A stretch of DNA of 64,000 nucleotides, from contig JADHVL010000009.1 of the NCBI GenBank assembly GCA_016784025.1, positions 79,743 to 143,742 on the forward strand, given 5' to 3'. This document shows, piece by piece, positions 16,978 to 26,568 of the stretch. Below the pieces are notes generated by a model, which was given only the letters and a program-made list of their open reading frames with translations, was not told the DNA's origin and did not search any database. The DNA is from Fidelibacterota bacterium (GTDB lineage Bacteria; Fidelibacterota; UBA8477; JABMPR01). Both the position numbers and the translations under genes were made by a program. The number at the start of each line of letters is the position of its first letter. Within the stretch, counting starts at the first letter, position 1.

Positions 16978-18699
16978 ATGATCACCAACCTTGATGTAGC
17001 TCAGATAATTATTGAAGGGCTCTCTCGAGTGGGAGTCACTCAATTTATCATCTCCCCTGGATCCAGATCCACACCACTCACCATGGCAATTGCCAGGCAT
17101 CCAAAGGCAAAGACCATTATCCACTACGATGAACGCGGAGCAGCATTCTTTGCTTTGGGTTATGCACGGGCTACCCGTATGCCAGCAGTTCTGGTTTGCA
17201 CTTCAGGAACGGCGGTCGCCAACTATTTTCCAGCGGTAATCGAAGCTTCCATGGACAATATACCCATGATCATCCTCAGTGCAGATCGTCCTCCTGAGCT
17301 TATTGATGTAGGTGCGAATCAGGCAATTTTTCAGGAAAATATTTATGGAGTATATCCTCGACTTGCACTGAATCTTCCACCTCCTGAGACTGGAACCATA
17401 GCAACAGATATCCTCGGCCAGGTTGATGAACTGTTTGATAAAAGTACTGGAGACCATCCAGGTCCAGTACATCTGAATTGTCAATTTAGAGAGCCCTTAT
17501 TACCTGAGAGGATTAAAGGTTCTGATTCACCAACCTTTGATTCTGAATGGGCTAATAAAAGCTCAAGTGACGTGTCGGAGTCTCCATCCTCTTTAGCTTT
17601 GTCAGCTGAAAAGTTGCAACTCGTGGTACAGAACCTGAAAAATTTCAAAAGAGGTCTCATCATTGTGGGCCGGTCGCTGAGCAATGCCTGCACAAATTCG
17701 ATTCTGCACTTCTCAGAAACCTTTGACTTACCTGTTTTCCCAGATGTTCAATCAAAACTGAGATTTGGTGGCCATCCGCTTGCTATCAATCATTTTGATC
17801 TGGCCCTTCTTTCTGATGCCCTACAGCTATTAAAACCAGACTATGTTATTCATTTTGGAGGGGCATTTACTTCAAAACGGCTCCTGAATTATCTGGATGA
17901 TTCAAACATTTTTTATGTCTCAGTAAAAGAAACTCCTGAGCGAATTGATCCAAACCGCCAAGTGAGTGTTGAGTTTCAAACTGATGTTAAAGAATTTTGC
18001 CAGAGCCTGGCCGCTCACAAGATTGACAGGGATGATCAATGGCTATCATCATGGCAACGGATTGATGAACAGATTGGCCTCTCCATTTCAAATCTGCTAA
18101 AAGATGAGTCCCGAATCTCCGAACCTGGAACGAGTTACCAACTTTCGAAATTGATTCCCAGTAACCATGCACTCATGTTGGCCAATAGCATGTCCATTCG
18201 AGAGATGGAGATGTTCGCATCCACAGGTCATTTCGAAGGTGATATCTTCGTAAATCGAGGCGCGAGCGGAATAGATGGCCTATTAGCTACAGCAGCTGGA
18301 TATAGTGCTGGCTCTGATCATCCAGTCACCCTTCTTATGGGGGATCTGGCATTCCTCCATGATTTGAATTCACTCCAATTGATCAAAACAGCCCAACAGC
18401 CTATCATCCTGGTGGTAGTCAATAATAATGGGGGCGGCATCTTCAGCTTTCTACCAGTGCGGAATGAGGCTGATGTCTTTGAACCATATTTTGGGACTCC
18501 CCATGGGCTAACCCTTGAACATGCTGCATCTATGTTTGGTCTGGCATATTCAAATCCTGCAGATATGGATGAATTTAAGACCACCTACACCAAAGCGAGT
18601 AAACAGGCTGAATCCATCCTCATTGAGTTGGTTACTGATCGAAGCGAAAACCATGGATTCCACCAACAGATTTTCGAAAGTCTTCGTGAATCCTACTAG
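16978..18699 (+). CDS. menD: SEPHCHC synthase (2-succinyl-5-enolpyruvyl-6-hydroxy-3-cyclohexene-1-carboxylate synthase)
   Basis: 573 residues, a ThDP enzyme of usual length. GSRSTPLT near the N-terminus and YDERGAAFFALGYA (with the Glu that activates the cofactor) are typical. The C-terminal ThDP/Mg site is in GDLAFLHDLNSL and VVNNNGGGIFSFLP. It joins 2-oxoglutarate, after decarboxylation, to isochorismate. A 130-base gap separates it from menF, with no clear terminator. Its end overlaps the start of menH by 47 bases in another frame. Confidence 0.96.
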   Translation: MITNLDVAQIIIEGLSRVGVTQFIISPGSRSTPLTMAIARHPKAKTIIHYDERGAAFFALGYARATRMPAVLVCTSGTAVANYFPAVIEASMDNIPMIILSADRPPELIDVGANQAIFQENIYGVYPRLALNLPPPETGTIATDILGQVDELFDKSTGDHPGPVHLNCQFREPLLPERIKGSDSPTFDSEWANKSSSDVSESPSSLALSAEKLQLVVQNLKNFKRGLIIVGRSLSNACTNSILHFSETFDLPVFPDVQSKLRFGGHPLAINHFDLALLSDALQLLKPDYVIHFGGAFTSKRLLNYLDDSNIFYVSVKETPERIDPNRQVSVEFQTDVKEFCQSLAAHKIDRDDQWLSSWQRIDEQIGLSISNLLKDESRISEPGTSYQLSKLIPSNHALMLANSMSIREMEMFASTGHFEGDIFVNRGASGIDGLLATAAGYSAGSDHPVTLLMGDLAFLHDLNSLQLIKTAQQPIILVVVNNNGGGIFSFLPVRNEADVFEPYFGTPHGLTLEHAASMFGLAYSNPADMDEFKTTYTKASKQAESILIELVTDRSENHGFHQQIFESLRESY

Positions 18700-19501
18700 C
18701 TCCACCTCTGAATGGAAATACCGGATTGTAGGAAATACAGGGGGGTATCCCCTGCTCTGGCTACATGGATTTATGGGCGGAGGAGATGATTGGCTTGATC
18801 TTGCCCAAACTCATTTCTCAGACTATTGTAACATTCTCCTGGATTTACCAGGCCATGATGGCTCAATAATTCCAAGCGATACAATATTCGAAACTATGCT
18901 AACTGCCCTTCCCAGGCAACTCTCCAATTCAGGAGTTGAAAAGTTCATTCCTATCGGATACTCCATGGGAGGTCGTATTGGATTTCATCTTCAGAAAATT
19001 ATACCAAAAAATATCCCAGCACTGGTTTTTCTATCGAGTGCTCCTGGACTAAAGACCAGGAATGAACGAGAACAACGCACCATTGATGATGTTCACTTAA
19101 TGGACAAGCTGGATACAATAGGAATTGCTCACTTCCTGAAGGAGTGGTATTCATCTGCCTTATTTGGTGAAATCAAGAATAATTCAACCCTTTTCACTGA
19201 TTTGTGCCATAAAAGATCAAACAATGATACTAAACAGCTACGCCAAGCTCTGGTATTGATGGGAAATGGAGCGTTACCTTCCCTCTGGGATGACCTGAAT
19301 GATATTACCATTCCAACTTTGCTTGTGACAGGAGAGTTGGACTCAAAATATCATCAACTTAATCAGGAGATAAATCTGGGAATAGCTGGAAGTATCCATC
19401 ATCAGATTGCCGATGCTGGTCATGCCTTTCATTTTGAAAAACCATTGGAAACAGCTCGTATAATTAGACATTTTCTGAGCGAAATAATTGAAGGAGAATA
19501 G
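18653..19501 (+). CDS. menH: SHCHC synthase, alpha/beta hydrolase MenH
   Basis: 282 residues from the ATG at 18653. Oxyanion segment [13 protein letters not shown], nucleophile elbow GYSMGGR (Ser), acid in GELDSKY and His in [11 protein letters not shown] complete an alpha/beta-hydrolase triad. MenH removes pyruvate from SEPHCHC to give 2-succinyl-6-hydroxy-2,4-cyclohexadiene-1-carboxylate. The open frame extends upstream to 18515 within menD, but homology begins after the chosen ATG. Position between menD and menB supports the call. Confidence 0.92.
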   Translation: MDSTNRFSKVFVNPTSSTSEWKYRIVGNTGGYPLLWLHGFMGGGDDWLDLAQTHFSDYCNILLDLPGHDGSIIPSDTIFETMLTALPRQLSNSGVEKFIPIGYSMGGRIGFHLQKIIPKNIPALVFLSSAPGLKTRNEREQRTIDDVHLMDKLDTIGIAHFLKEWYSSALFGEIKNNSTLFTDLCHKRSNNDTKQLRQALVLMGNGALPSLWDDLNDITIPTLLVTGELDSKYHQLNQEINLGIAGSIHHQIADAGHAFHFEKPLETARIIRHFLSEIIEGE

Positions 19502-19502
19502 C

Positions 19503-20324
19503 GTGACATCTATAAAGTGGGAATCTGCAGGCGAATACACCGATATTCGTTATCATAAGTACAATGGAATTGCCAAAGTAACTATCAATCGGCCAGAAAA
19601 GCGTAATGCATTCAGACCTCTGACAGTCATGGAAATGATCAAAGCATTTGAGAATGCTCGTGAAGATCCTGAAATAGGCGTGGTTATTCTCACAGGTGAA
19701 GGGAAAAAAGCCTTTTGCTCTGGTGGTGATCAATCCATTCGTGGAGACTCGGGATACGAAGATGGGGAAGGTGTACACAGACTCAATGTCCTCGATCTTC
19801 AACGTCAGATTCGAACCCTTCCAAAACCTGTTATTGCCATGGTAGCCGGATACTCCATCGGTGGTGGGCACGTCCTTCACCTTGTTTGTGACCTTACCGT
19901 GGCTGCTGATAATGCTATTTTTGGTCAGACCGGACCGAAAGTTGGGTCCTTTGACGGTGGTTATGGATCCAGTTATATGGCACGCATTGTGGGTCAGAAA
20001 AAAGCCAGGGAAATCTGGTATCTTTGTAAACAGTATTCCGCTCAGGAAGCTCTTGATATGGGGCTGGTAAATACGGTGGTTCCTACCGCAGATCTTGAAA
20101 AAGAAACTGTGGCCTGGGCCGAGAGAATCCTGGAGCATTCTCCCCTCTCGATCCGATTATTGAAGTCAGCTTTTAATGCCGATGTTGATGGACAAACTGG
20201 TCTTCAAGAACTTGCAGGCAATGCGACCCTCTTGTACTACATGTCCGAGGAAGCTCAGGAAGGGCGAAACGCTTACAATGAAAAGCGCAAACCAAATTTT
20301 AAGAAATACCCCTGGCGCCCTTGA
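19503..20324 (+). CDS. menB: 1,4-dihydroxy-2-naphthoyl-CoA synthase
   Basis: 273 residues, crotonase superfamily. [12 protein letters not shown] and [19 protein letters not shown] form the oxyanion hole, and [16 protein letters not shown] is specific to MenB. The C-terminal KPNFKKYPW is also typical. It closes the second ring by Dieckmann-type condensation of succinylbenzoyl-CoA. The start is GTG at 19503, 6 bases after AGGAG and one base after the menH stop; an in-frame TTG at 19488 lacks such a site. The end overlaps menA by 4 bases. Confidence 0.96.
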   Translation: MTSIKWESAGEYTDIRYHKYNGIAKVTINRPEKRNAFRPLTVMEMIKAFENAREDPEIGVVILTGEGKKAFCSGGDQSIRGDSGYEDGEGVHRLNVLDLQRQIRTLPKPVIAMVAGYSIGGGHVLHLVCDLTVAADNAIFGQTGPKVGSFDGGYGSSYMARIVGQKKAREIWYLCKQYSAQEALDMGLVNTVVPTADLEKETVAWAERILEHSPLSIRLLKSAFNADVDGQTGLQELAGNATLLYYMSEEAQEGRNAYNEKRKPNFKKYPWRP

Positions 20325-21214
20325 CCACTTCAAGTAAACCTGGATTTACTGTATGGGTTCAGGCTGCACGGCCATGGACGCTGGGTGTTGCAGTATCCCC
20401 TGTTCTTATGGGGACGACGATTGCACATACAGAAGGTGGCATTCAATGGCTGGCTGCCATAGCTGCCTTGCTTGGGGGGATATTCATTCAGATTGGGACA
20501 AATCTGGCCAACGACTATTTTGATTTTAAAAAAGGAGCTGACAGCGAATCAAGAGTTGGACCCCAACGGGTCACTCAGTCTGGGCTCATTGCCCCAGAGT
20601 CAGTAAGAAATGGCTTCATTGCCTGCTTTGGGCTATCCTTTGTCCTAGGTATTTATTTGGTCTACCTGTGGGGTTGGCCCATCGTTGTCATTGGCCTGCT
20701 CTCACTCTTATTGGGTGTGATTTACACAGGAGGACCTTTCCCACTGGCCTATTATGGTCTGGCAGAACTTCCAGCCTTCCTTTTTTTTGGGCCCATCGCC
20801 TGCGCCACAACGACTTTTGTCCAAACAGGAACCTGGAGCACCACTGCTCTGATTGCTGGCATCTCGGCTGGATTCTTTTCAGTAGCCCTACTCTCCATCA
20901 ATAATCTTCGAGATTATCAGGAGGACAGGAAAGTTGGGAAACGGACTTTAATCGCACGCTTCGGTCGTCGATTTGGTGTCATAGAATATGGTTTTTCAGT
21001 CTTGTCAGCAACACTGATGCCCTTATTGTTCCTCTACTTTACACCAACCCATACCATGATAGGAATTACGGCTATTTCAAGTCTCATGGCACTCCATGCG
21101 CTTCGGATTACTATCAACTACAGAGAGGCTTCTGAGTTATATGCGGTTTTAAAAATGACCAGCAAATTGCAGGTTATCTTTACAGTCATTTTCATAATCA
21201 CCTGGGTGATATAG
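20321..21214 (+). CDS. menA: 1,4-dihydroxy-2-naphthoate polyprenyltransferase
   Basis: 297 residues, UbiA-type membrane prenyltransferase with about eight or nine hydrophobic helices. The two Asp-rich Mg-prenyl-diphosphate sites are [14 protein letters not shown] and [16 protein letters not shown]. It attaches the polyprenyl side chain to DHNA at the inner membrane. The start is a TTG sharing TTGA with the menB stop, implying translational coupling. In many bacteria menA lies apart from the other men genes; here it sits between menB and menC. Confidence 0.94.
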   Translation: MTTSSKPGFTVWVQAARPWTLGVAVSPVLMGTTIAHTEGGIQWLAAIAALLGGIFIQIGTNLANDYFDFKKGADSESRVGPQRVTQSGLIAPESVRNGFIACFGLSFVLGIYLVYLWGWPIVVIGLLSLLLGVIYTGGPFPLAYYGLAELPAFLFFGPIACATTTFVQTGTWSTTALIAGISAGFFSVALLSINNLRDYQEDRKVGKRTLIARFGRRFGVIEYGFSVLSATLMPLLFLYFTPTHTMIGITAISSLMALHALRITINYREASELYAVLKMTSKLQVIFTVIFIITWVI

Positions 21215-21230
21215 GGGAATCTTCAATAGT

Positions 21231-22388
21231 ATGGAATTTCATACCCCAAATTTTGCAGGAATCACCCTATTACCCCAATTTCAGGATATTCCCCTTGAAT
21301 TAAAATCTGCCCGTATTTTCAAGTATTCTCTACCTTTTAAAAATTCTCTGGTATTAAAACATACCACTCTCACGGTGAGAGAAGGTCTCATTCTTGTACT
21401 GACTGATGTAAATGGGAAAACTGGTATGGGTGAGATTAGTCCTCTCCCTGGATTTAGCCGTGAAACTCTGGAAACAGCTTTACTCAACACAACCATGCTC
21501 CTGGATAAAATGGTTGGGTCAGGTGAATTTACGGCACATTACTACTCCAAGAAAAAAGGAGGATGGCAAGATAGTGTCGCTCCTGCAATAGCACATTTTG
21601 GGGTAGAAACTGCCATTTTATCCCTCCTCTCCAATTCGAAAAATGTAGGTGGAGGTGAACTAATTTTTGGGAAATCCAGTGATAGAGTACCTATCAATGG
21701 ATTGATTCGAGGTTCACTTTCAGATTGGGTTCCAGAAGCTGAGAGAATGATTAGGGACGGCTATAAAACACTAAAAATCAAAGTAGGTCGAATAAACAGT
21801 ACTCTTGAAGCCAGAGGCATTCAGGATATTCGTAAGTTTGCAGGTCCTGAAATTAAATTGCGATTGGATGCGAATCGAAGCTGGGATCTGGCAACTGCCA
21901 TAGAGTTTGGCAAGGCTGTGGAGCCCTCCAATATTGAGTACATAGAAGAACCCCTCCAGGAGCCAGTCGATCTTCCAAGATTTTTTGATGCATGCGGTGT
22001 GCCCTTCGCCTTTGATGAAACATTGCACCAGATTATGGATCCAACCATTTCATTTGAATCCTACACAGGGTTACGAGCCCTGGTTTTAAAACCTACCCTC
22101 ATTGCCTGCACTGCCAGGCTCATCTCATTGGTCAATCAGGCAATAGAAAAGGGTGTACTCCCCGTATTGTCTTCAAGTTACGAAAGTGATGTCGGTTTGA
22201 CCACACTGGCACAGCTGGCAGGTTCAATCAGTGGAGAGAATATTGCTGCCGGATTGGATACCCGATCTGCATTTACTGCAGGGACCACCAAATCACCAAC
22301 TGCAATTCATGATGGATGGATGTCTACGCGATCAATAACCACACAGGATTTGGACCTTAGCCATTGTGAATTACTCTACCAAAGCTAA
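21231..22388 (+). CDS. menC: o-succinylbenzoate synthase
   Basis: 385 residues, enolase superfamily. The acid/base Lys is in KTLKIKVGR, metal ligands are in LRLDANRSW, YIEEPL and FAFDET, and the second catalytic Lys in LVLKPTLI. It dehydrates SHCHC to o-succinylbenzoate. Family members of this superfamily are hard to tell apart, but position between menA and menE makes MenC secure. The end overlaps menE by 23 bases. Confidence 0.93.
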   Translation: MEFHTPNFAGITLLPQFQDIPLELKSARIFKYSLPFKNSLVLKHTTLTVREGLILVLTDVNGKTGMGEISPLPGFSRETLETALLNTTMLLDKMVGSGEFTAHYYSKKKGGWQDSVAPAIAHFGVETAILSLLSNSKNVGGGELIFGKSSDRVPINGLIRGSLSDWVPEAERMIRDGYKTLKIKVGRINSTLEARGIQDIRKFAGPEIKLRLDANRSWDLATAIEFGKAVEPSNIEYIEEPLQEPVDLPRFFDACGVPFAFDETLHQIMDPTISFESYTGLRALVLKPTLIACTARLISLVNQAIEKGVLPVLSSSYESDVGLTTLAQLAGSISGENIAAGLDTRSAFTAGTTKSPTAIHDGWMSTRSITTQDLDLSHCELLYQS

Positions 22389-23820
22389 GCAAGTCAATCA
22401 GCATCCCCTTCTGAAGACTGCCCTGAAGTATCCTTCCAGACCTGCAGTTCAATTCGGAGATTTGACGCTCACATATTCTAATCTTTATTTAAAAGCAAAG
22501 CAATTGGCGACAGGTTTGTCCTTGAGAGGAGTTCAACAAGGCCAACTGATTGCCTTGGGCGATCTTCAAATTAAGGATATGGTCGTATTGGTTTGGGCTT
22601 GCATACTTGGTGGCTATATCGCTTTCCCTTTAAATGTACGTTTCCCTGTGTCCTCACTAGCGCAGATACTCACAAATATCAAGCCTACACTCATCATTTC
22701 CAATTCTTCTTATCCACATCACACTTCAGTGGTATTTAGCGAATTAGAAAGGGATGCTGACCAACAGGGCTCTATCGATCTACCGCCTTATGATTCCCAA
22801 AAGGCTGCAACTCTCCTCATGACCTCTGGCTCTTCTGGGGATGTCAAATTTGTTCAACATAGTCATCACAATCATATTGAAAGCGCTAGAGGTTCAAACA
22901 GAAATATCGAACTTAATTCCTCCGACAGCTGGCTATTGAGTTTGCCACTCTATCATGTTGGCGGACTTTCTATTCTTTTTCGAGCAGGTTTATCCGGTGC
23001 TGTAGTCATTATTCCCGAGGAAAAAGATTCGCTACTTGAGGAAATTGACGAATATGGCGTCACCCATATTTCCCTGGTAGCGACACAATTGCAAAGACTT
23101 CTTAAAGACGAGGCAGGTCCCAGGATTCTCAAAGGGATGAAAGCTATACTTTTGGGTGGGAGTGCTATCCCTCCGACACTCATTCAACAGGCTTTAAATC
23201 ACGATCTACCCATTCATGTAAGTTATGGATCCACTGAAATGGCCTCTCAGATTACAACAACTTTTGGGAGTAATCGTGAGTCAGCCCTGCAGAATTCAGG
23301 GAAAGTGCTCCCTGGTAGAGATTTGATCATTTCTCATGAAGGGGAGATCCTTACCAAGGGGGAAACCCTGGCTCAGGGTTATTTATTGAACTCAAGCCTC
23401 ATTGATCTGCGTGACGAGGCTGGGTGGTTCCATACTGGCGATGTTGGATACACAAATGTTCAAGGAGAATTGACTGTTACAGGAAGGATGGACAATCAGT
23501 TCATCTCAGGTGGCGAGAATGTGCAGCCCGAACATATAGAACGGGTACTCTGCAAAATTCCAGGGATTCATAATGCAATTGTCATCCCGCAACCTGATGA
23601 GGAATTCGGGGCCAGGCCAGTTGCATTTCTTGAAATTGAGGATGATGCTCCTAATGGTGAAGAAATTAGCCAACAGCTTAGAGGCCACCTGCCAGGATAT
23701 ATGCTCCCTGTGGCGTATTATGAGTTTCCAGTGATGCAAATAGACAATAGTTTTAAAATATCTCGACAAGAACTGATTAATCAGACACAAGCGGGAAACA
23801 TTGATTTGCACTCCCTCTAA
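22366..23820 (+). CDS. menE: o-succinylbenzoate-CoA ligase
   Basis: 484 residues, acyl-adenylate-forming enzyme. The phosphate loop is MTSGSSGDVK, followed by YGSTEMASQ, WFHTGDVGY, and a C-terminal NSFKISRQEL carrying the adenylation Lys. It activates o-succinylbenzoate with ATP and CoA for MenB. The GTG start lies inside the menC end. It is the last gene of the pathway cluster; a MATE gene follows after 20 bases. No menG/ubiE methyltransferase is in the window. Confidence 0.93.
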   Translation: MNYSTKAKQVNQHPLLKTALKYPSRPAVQFGDLTLTYSNLYLKAKQLATGLSLRGVQQGQLIALGDLQIKDMVVLVWACILGGYIAFPLNVRFPVSSLAQILTNIKPTLIISNSSYPHHTSVVFSELERDADQQGSIDLPPYDSQKAATLLMTSGSSGDVKFVQHSHHNHIESARGSNRNIELNSSDSWLLSLPLYHVGGLSILFRAGLSGAVVIIPEEKDSLLEEIDEYGVTHISLVATQLQRLLKDEAGPRILKGMKAILLGGSAIPPTLIQQALNHDLPIHVSYGSTEMASQITTTFGSNRESALQNSGKVLPGRDLIISHEGEILTKGETLAQGYLLNSSLIDLRDEAGWFHTGDVGYTNVQGELTVTGRMDNQFISGGENVQPEHIERVLCKIPGIHNAIVIPQPDEEFGARPVAFLEIEDDAPNGEEISQQLRGHLPGYMLPVAYYEFPVMQIDNSFKISRQELINQTQAGNIDLHSL

Positions 23821-23840
23821 TAATTATTATTTAGTCCCTA

Positions 23841-25226
23841 ATGAAAAACACCAACACAAATTCGAAATCTTCTCGTCTCGACTCCTTTATAGCAAACCCT
23901 CGAAAAGCCATCTGGACACTGGGTTTACCTGTGATGACTGGAATGGCTGTTCAAACTTTATATAATATCGTGGATATGTTTTTTGTCGCTCGCATATCTG
24001 TAAATTCTATCGCTGCCCTGGGATTTAACCTACCCCTTTTCTGGATGGCCATGGGTATCAGCTTTGGTCTTGGTACAGGAGTCACTGCCGTGATCGCTCG
24101 CTTTATCGGCGCCAAGGATCACGAAGCTGCTACCAATGTTGCTGAACATGGACTCCTTCTTGGATTGATCATTGGAGGGATGTTCAGTGCTGCAGGCCTC
24201 CTCTTCGGGGAAGAAATCTTAATCCTTCTTGGTACACCAGATGAACTGATGCCGGACACGCTTGCCTATTTCCAGGTGATTGCAGGTGGATTTATCTTTA
24301 TGATCACCGGTATCTTTCTCCGTTCCATCTTTAGTGGAGAGGGTGACACAAGAACGCCTGTTAAAATTCAGGTCACCAGTACCGTCTTAAATATCATCCT
24401 GGACCCTATTCTAATTTTTGGGTTTGACATGGGTGTACGTGGTGCTGCTCTGGCTACTGTGATTAGTATGATCGTCGCAGTTATCATGTATAGCCGGGTA
24501 ATTCTATTTAAGAAGTCAACGTTGCTCCAACTGGATTTTAAGATTTTCAAATTTAAGCCAAAATACATCAAGGATATCTTCCGTATTGGAATCCCTTCTT
24601 CGCTCTCTATGATCATCATGTCACTGGGAGGTGCACTATTTAACTGGATTTTGGTTCACTATTCACCAGAAGTCGTTGCAGGCTACCAGATTGCAGGTCG
24701 ACTGGATCAGATATTTTTCTTGCCCATCATGGCCATCGCAGGCTCACTCGTCACACTGGTGGGCATGTTCTATGGAGCCCAGCGTTTTGACCTCATAAAT
24801 AATGTCATCAAGGATGGACTTCGATATGGGATTTTTATTGGCTTTGGAAGCGGAATAATCTTTTACATCATTGCGCCATATGTATTTAGAATATTTACTG
24901 ATGACCCAACAGTACTTGCTGTTGCAGTGAGTATCATTAGGACATTTTCACCGGTTTACTGGCTCATCGCCATTGGTATGATTTCAGGTCGGGCACTACA
25001 GGGTCTGGGAACTGGAGTTCCCTCGTTGGTCATAACTGCCATCCGTGTCGCCGTGGTCAGTGGACCCCTCGCCTACTATTTTGCCGTAGTTCTGGAGAAA
25101 CCTTATGTCTGGGTTTGGTATGCCTCTGTCATTGCAGTTTTTATAGCAGCAGGAACGTCATTAACCTGGTTGTATATTCGATCTAGAAGGGTACAACGAG
25201 AAGTTAAGGCCCAGGCCGCTTCCTAA
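23841..25226 (+). CDS. MATE family efflux transporter
   Basis: 461 residues with about twelve hydrophobic helices in two similar halves, beginning with LGLPVMTGMAVQTLYNIVDMF, the characteristic first MATE helix. Conserved GLGTGVTAVIARFIGA and the ISGRALQGLGTGVPS region of helix 11 are present. Members export cationic drugs or metabolites using Na+ or H+; the substrate cannot be read from sequence. It follows menE by 20 bases and may be co-transcribed, but a link to quinone synthesis is not implied. Its end overlaps the convergent rmuC by 4 bases. Confidence 0.92.
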   Translation: MKNTNTNSKSSRLDSFIANPRKAIWTLGLPVMTGMAVQTLYNIVDMFFVARISVNSIAALGFNLPLFWMAMGISFGLGTGVTAVIARFIGAKDHEAATNVAEHGLLLGLIIGGMFSAAGLLFGEEILILLGTPDELMPDTLAYFQVIAGGFIFMITGIFLRSIFSGEGDTRTPVKIQVTSTVLNIILDPILIFGFDMGVRGAALATVISMIVAVIMYSRVILFKKSTLLQLDFKIFKFKPKYIKDIFRIGIPSSLSMIIMSLGGALFNWILVHYSPEVVAGYQIAGRLDQIFFLPIMAIAGSLVTLVGMFYGAQRFDLINNVIKDGLRYGIFIGFGSGIIFYIIAPYVFRIFTDDPTVLAVAVSIIRTFSPVYWLIAIGMISGRALQGLGTGVPSLVITAIRVAVVSGPLAYYFAVVLEKPYVWVWYASVIAVFIAAGTSLTWLYIRSRRVQREVKAQAAS

Positions 25227-26527
25227 TCATCATCTCCTGAGTCAAGTTCAAGCTGGGTAGCACCTGGTGTCAGCGCTTCTTTTTTCTGAAGTTCAAGAAT
25301 CTTGTTAACGGGTCTATCCAGAGCCCTTTTCCGAGTTGAAATCAGATCCTGGAACTGACGAACCGCAACGTCAAGATTCTTCCCTGTTTTGTCCATCACA
25401 TCAGTAAATTTATCCCACTGTTGCTGGAACTTGACCACTTCGTTCATGATTTCGGAAGCACGTTGTTCCATCATAAAATTGGATGTTGCCTGATTCAAAA
25501 GGGACAATACCGCATATAAGGTGATGGGAGAGCACAGCATGATCTTTTTGCTCAAAGCCTCTCCAATAAAATCAGGATCTTCCTGGTTGATAAATCCATA
25601 TATGGATTCATTGGGTATAAACATCATGGCGTAATCTACTGTGCCTTTAGCCGTATCGATATAACCCCGTTTGCTGATCTCATTCAGGTGCTTGCGGACA
25701 TCCTGAAGAAAAGCCTTTTTCTCCATATCCTGCACCTGGACATCATTGCTACTGAGGAAATTTTCGTAATGAGCGAGTGGGAACTTGACATCCATATTGA
25801 TTTCACGGCTCTTTGGCAGTTTGAAGGTATAGTCAGGTCTTTGTCCATCGTCCATGGTTGACTGCTTGGTATAATTGATATTCTCCTGTAAACCGACATA
25901 GTTCAAGATGTCTTCAACCAAACGTTCACCCCATTGTCCGCGCTTCTGGGAGCTGGCCAGCAATGTCTGCAGCGTCTCCGTCGTGGTACGGAGCTTTTGA
26001 GTTTCATCCTTTGAGGTTTCCAGCTCAGTTTTCAATTCTGTGGAGCGTTGGACAATATCTTTCAGCCGTACATCCATGTTTTCCAGGGATTTTTGAATCA
26101 ATTGTTCCTTTTCGCCAAGGTGAGATTGATTCTGTTTACTCTGATCTTTAAACTTTTCATCAGCAAGACGCAAAAATTCTTTCTGGCTGCTTCGAAGGAC
26201 ATCCTGGGATAAACTTTTAAAGCTGTCCTGGAGTTGTTCCTTCATCTCTAAAAGACGTTTCTTTTCTTCTACCAGACGATCTTTGGAATCTTCTAAACGG
26301 GCAGTAATGGTGGCATTGCTCTCCCTCAATTCAAGGGCTTCAGAGCGCAGTTTGTCGAGCTCGTTCTCTGCTCGTTCTAATTGTTCCTGAAGATTGCCTC
26401 GCTCCACCTCCAGTCGGGTAATGGCTTCACGATCCTTAGAATCTCCAGCTCCCTGGGTCAATCTTGCAATAATAAAAGTGACAGCTGCTGTGAGTGCAGC
26501 AATCAGAAGGGTATAGACTATTTCCAT
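25223..26527 (-). CDS. rmuC: DNA recombination protein RmuC homologue
   Basis: 434 residues. One N-terminal membrane helix (about 3-20) is followed by a long coiled coil (about 35-200) and the RmuC nuclease-like domain with KRGQWGERLVEDIL and the VDYAMMFIPNESIYGF stretch. RmuC limits recombination at short inverted repeats in E. coli; the biochemical activity is not well defined. It converges with the MATE gene with no room for a terminator between them. Confidence 0.92.
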   Translation of the reverse strand: MEIVYTLLIAALTAAVTFIIARLTQGAGDSKDREAITRLEVERGNLQEQLERAENELDKLRSEALELRESNATITARLEDSKDRLVEEKKRLLEMKEQLQDSFKSLSQDVLRSSQKEFLRLADEKFKDQSKQNQSHLGEKEQLIQKSLENMDVRLKDIVQRSTELKTELETSKDETQKLRTTTETLQTLLASSQKRGQWGERLVEDILNYVGLQENINYTKQSTMDDGQRPDYTFKLPKSREINMDVKFPLAHYENFLSSNDVQVQDMEKKAFLQDVRKHLNEISKRGYIDTAKGTVDYAMMFIPNESIYGFINQEDPDFIGEALSKKIMLCSPITLYAVLSLLNQATSNFMMEQRASEIMNEVVKFQQQWDKFTDVMDKTGKNLDVAVRQFQDLISTRKRALDRPVNKILELQKKEALTPGATQLELDSGDDD

Positions 26528-26568
26528 ATTTACCTATTCAGGAATTGCTCTCTGGGAAAGCGGGTTGA

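Noticed and set aside
19464..20138. 224-residue minus-strand frame opposite menB
   Set aside because: Fully inside menB, which has complete family motifs; no ribosome-binding site and no recognisable protein.
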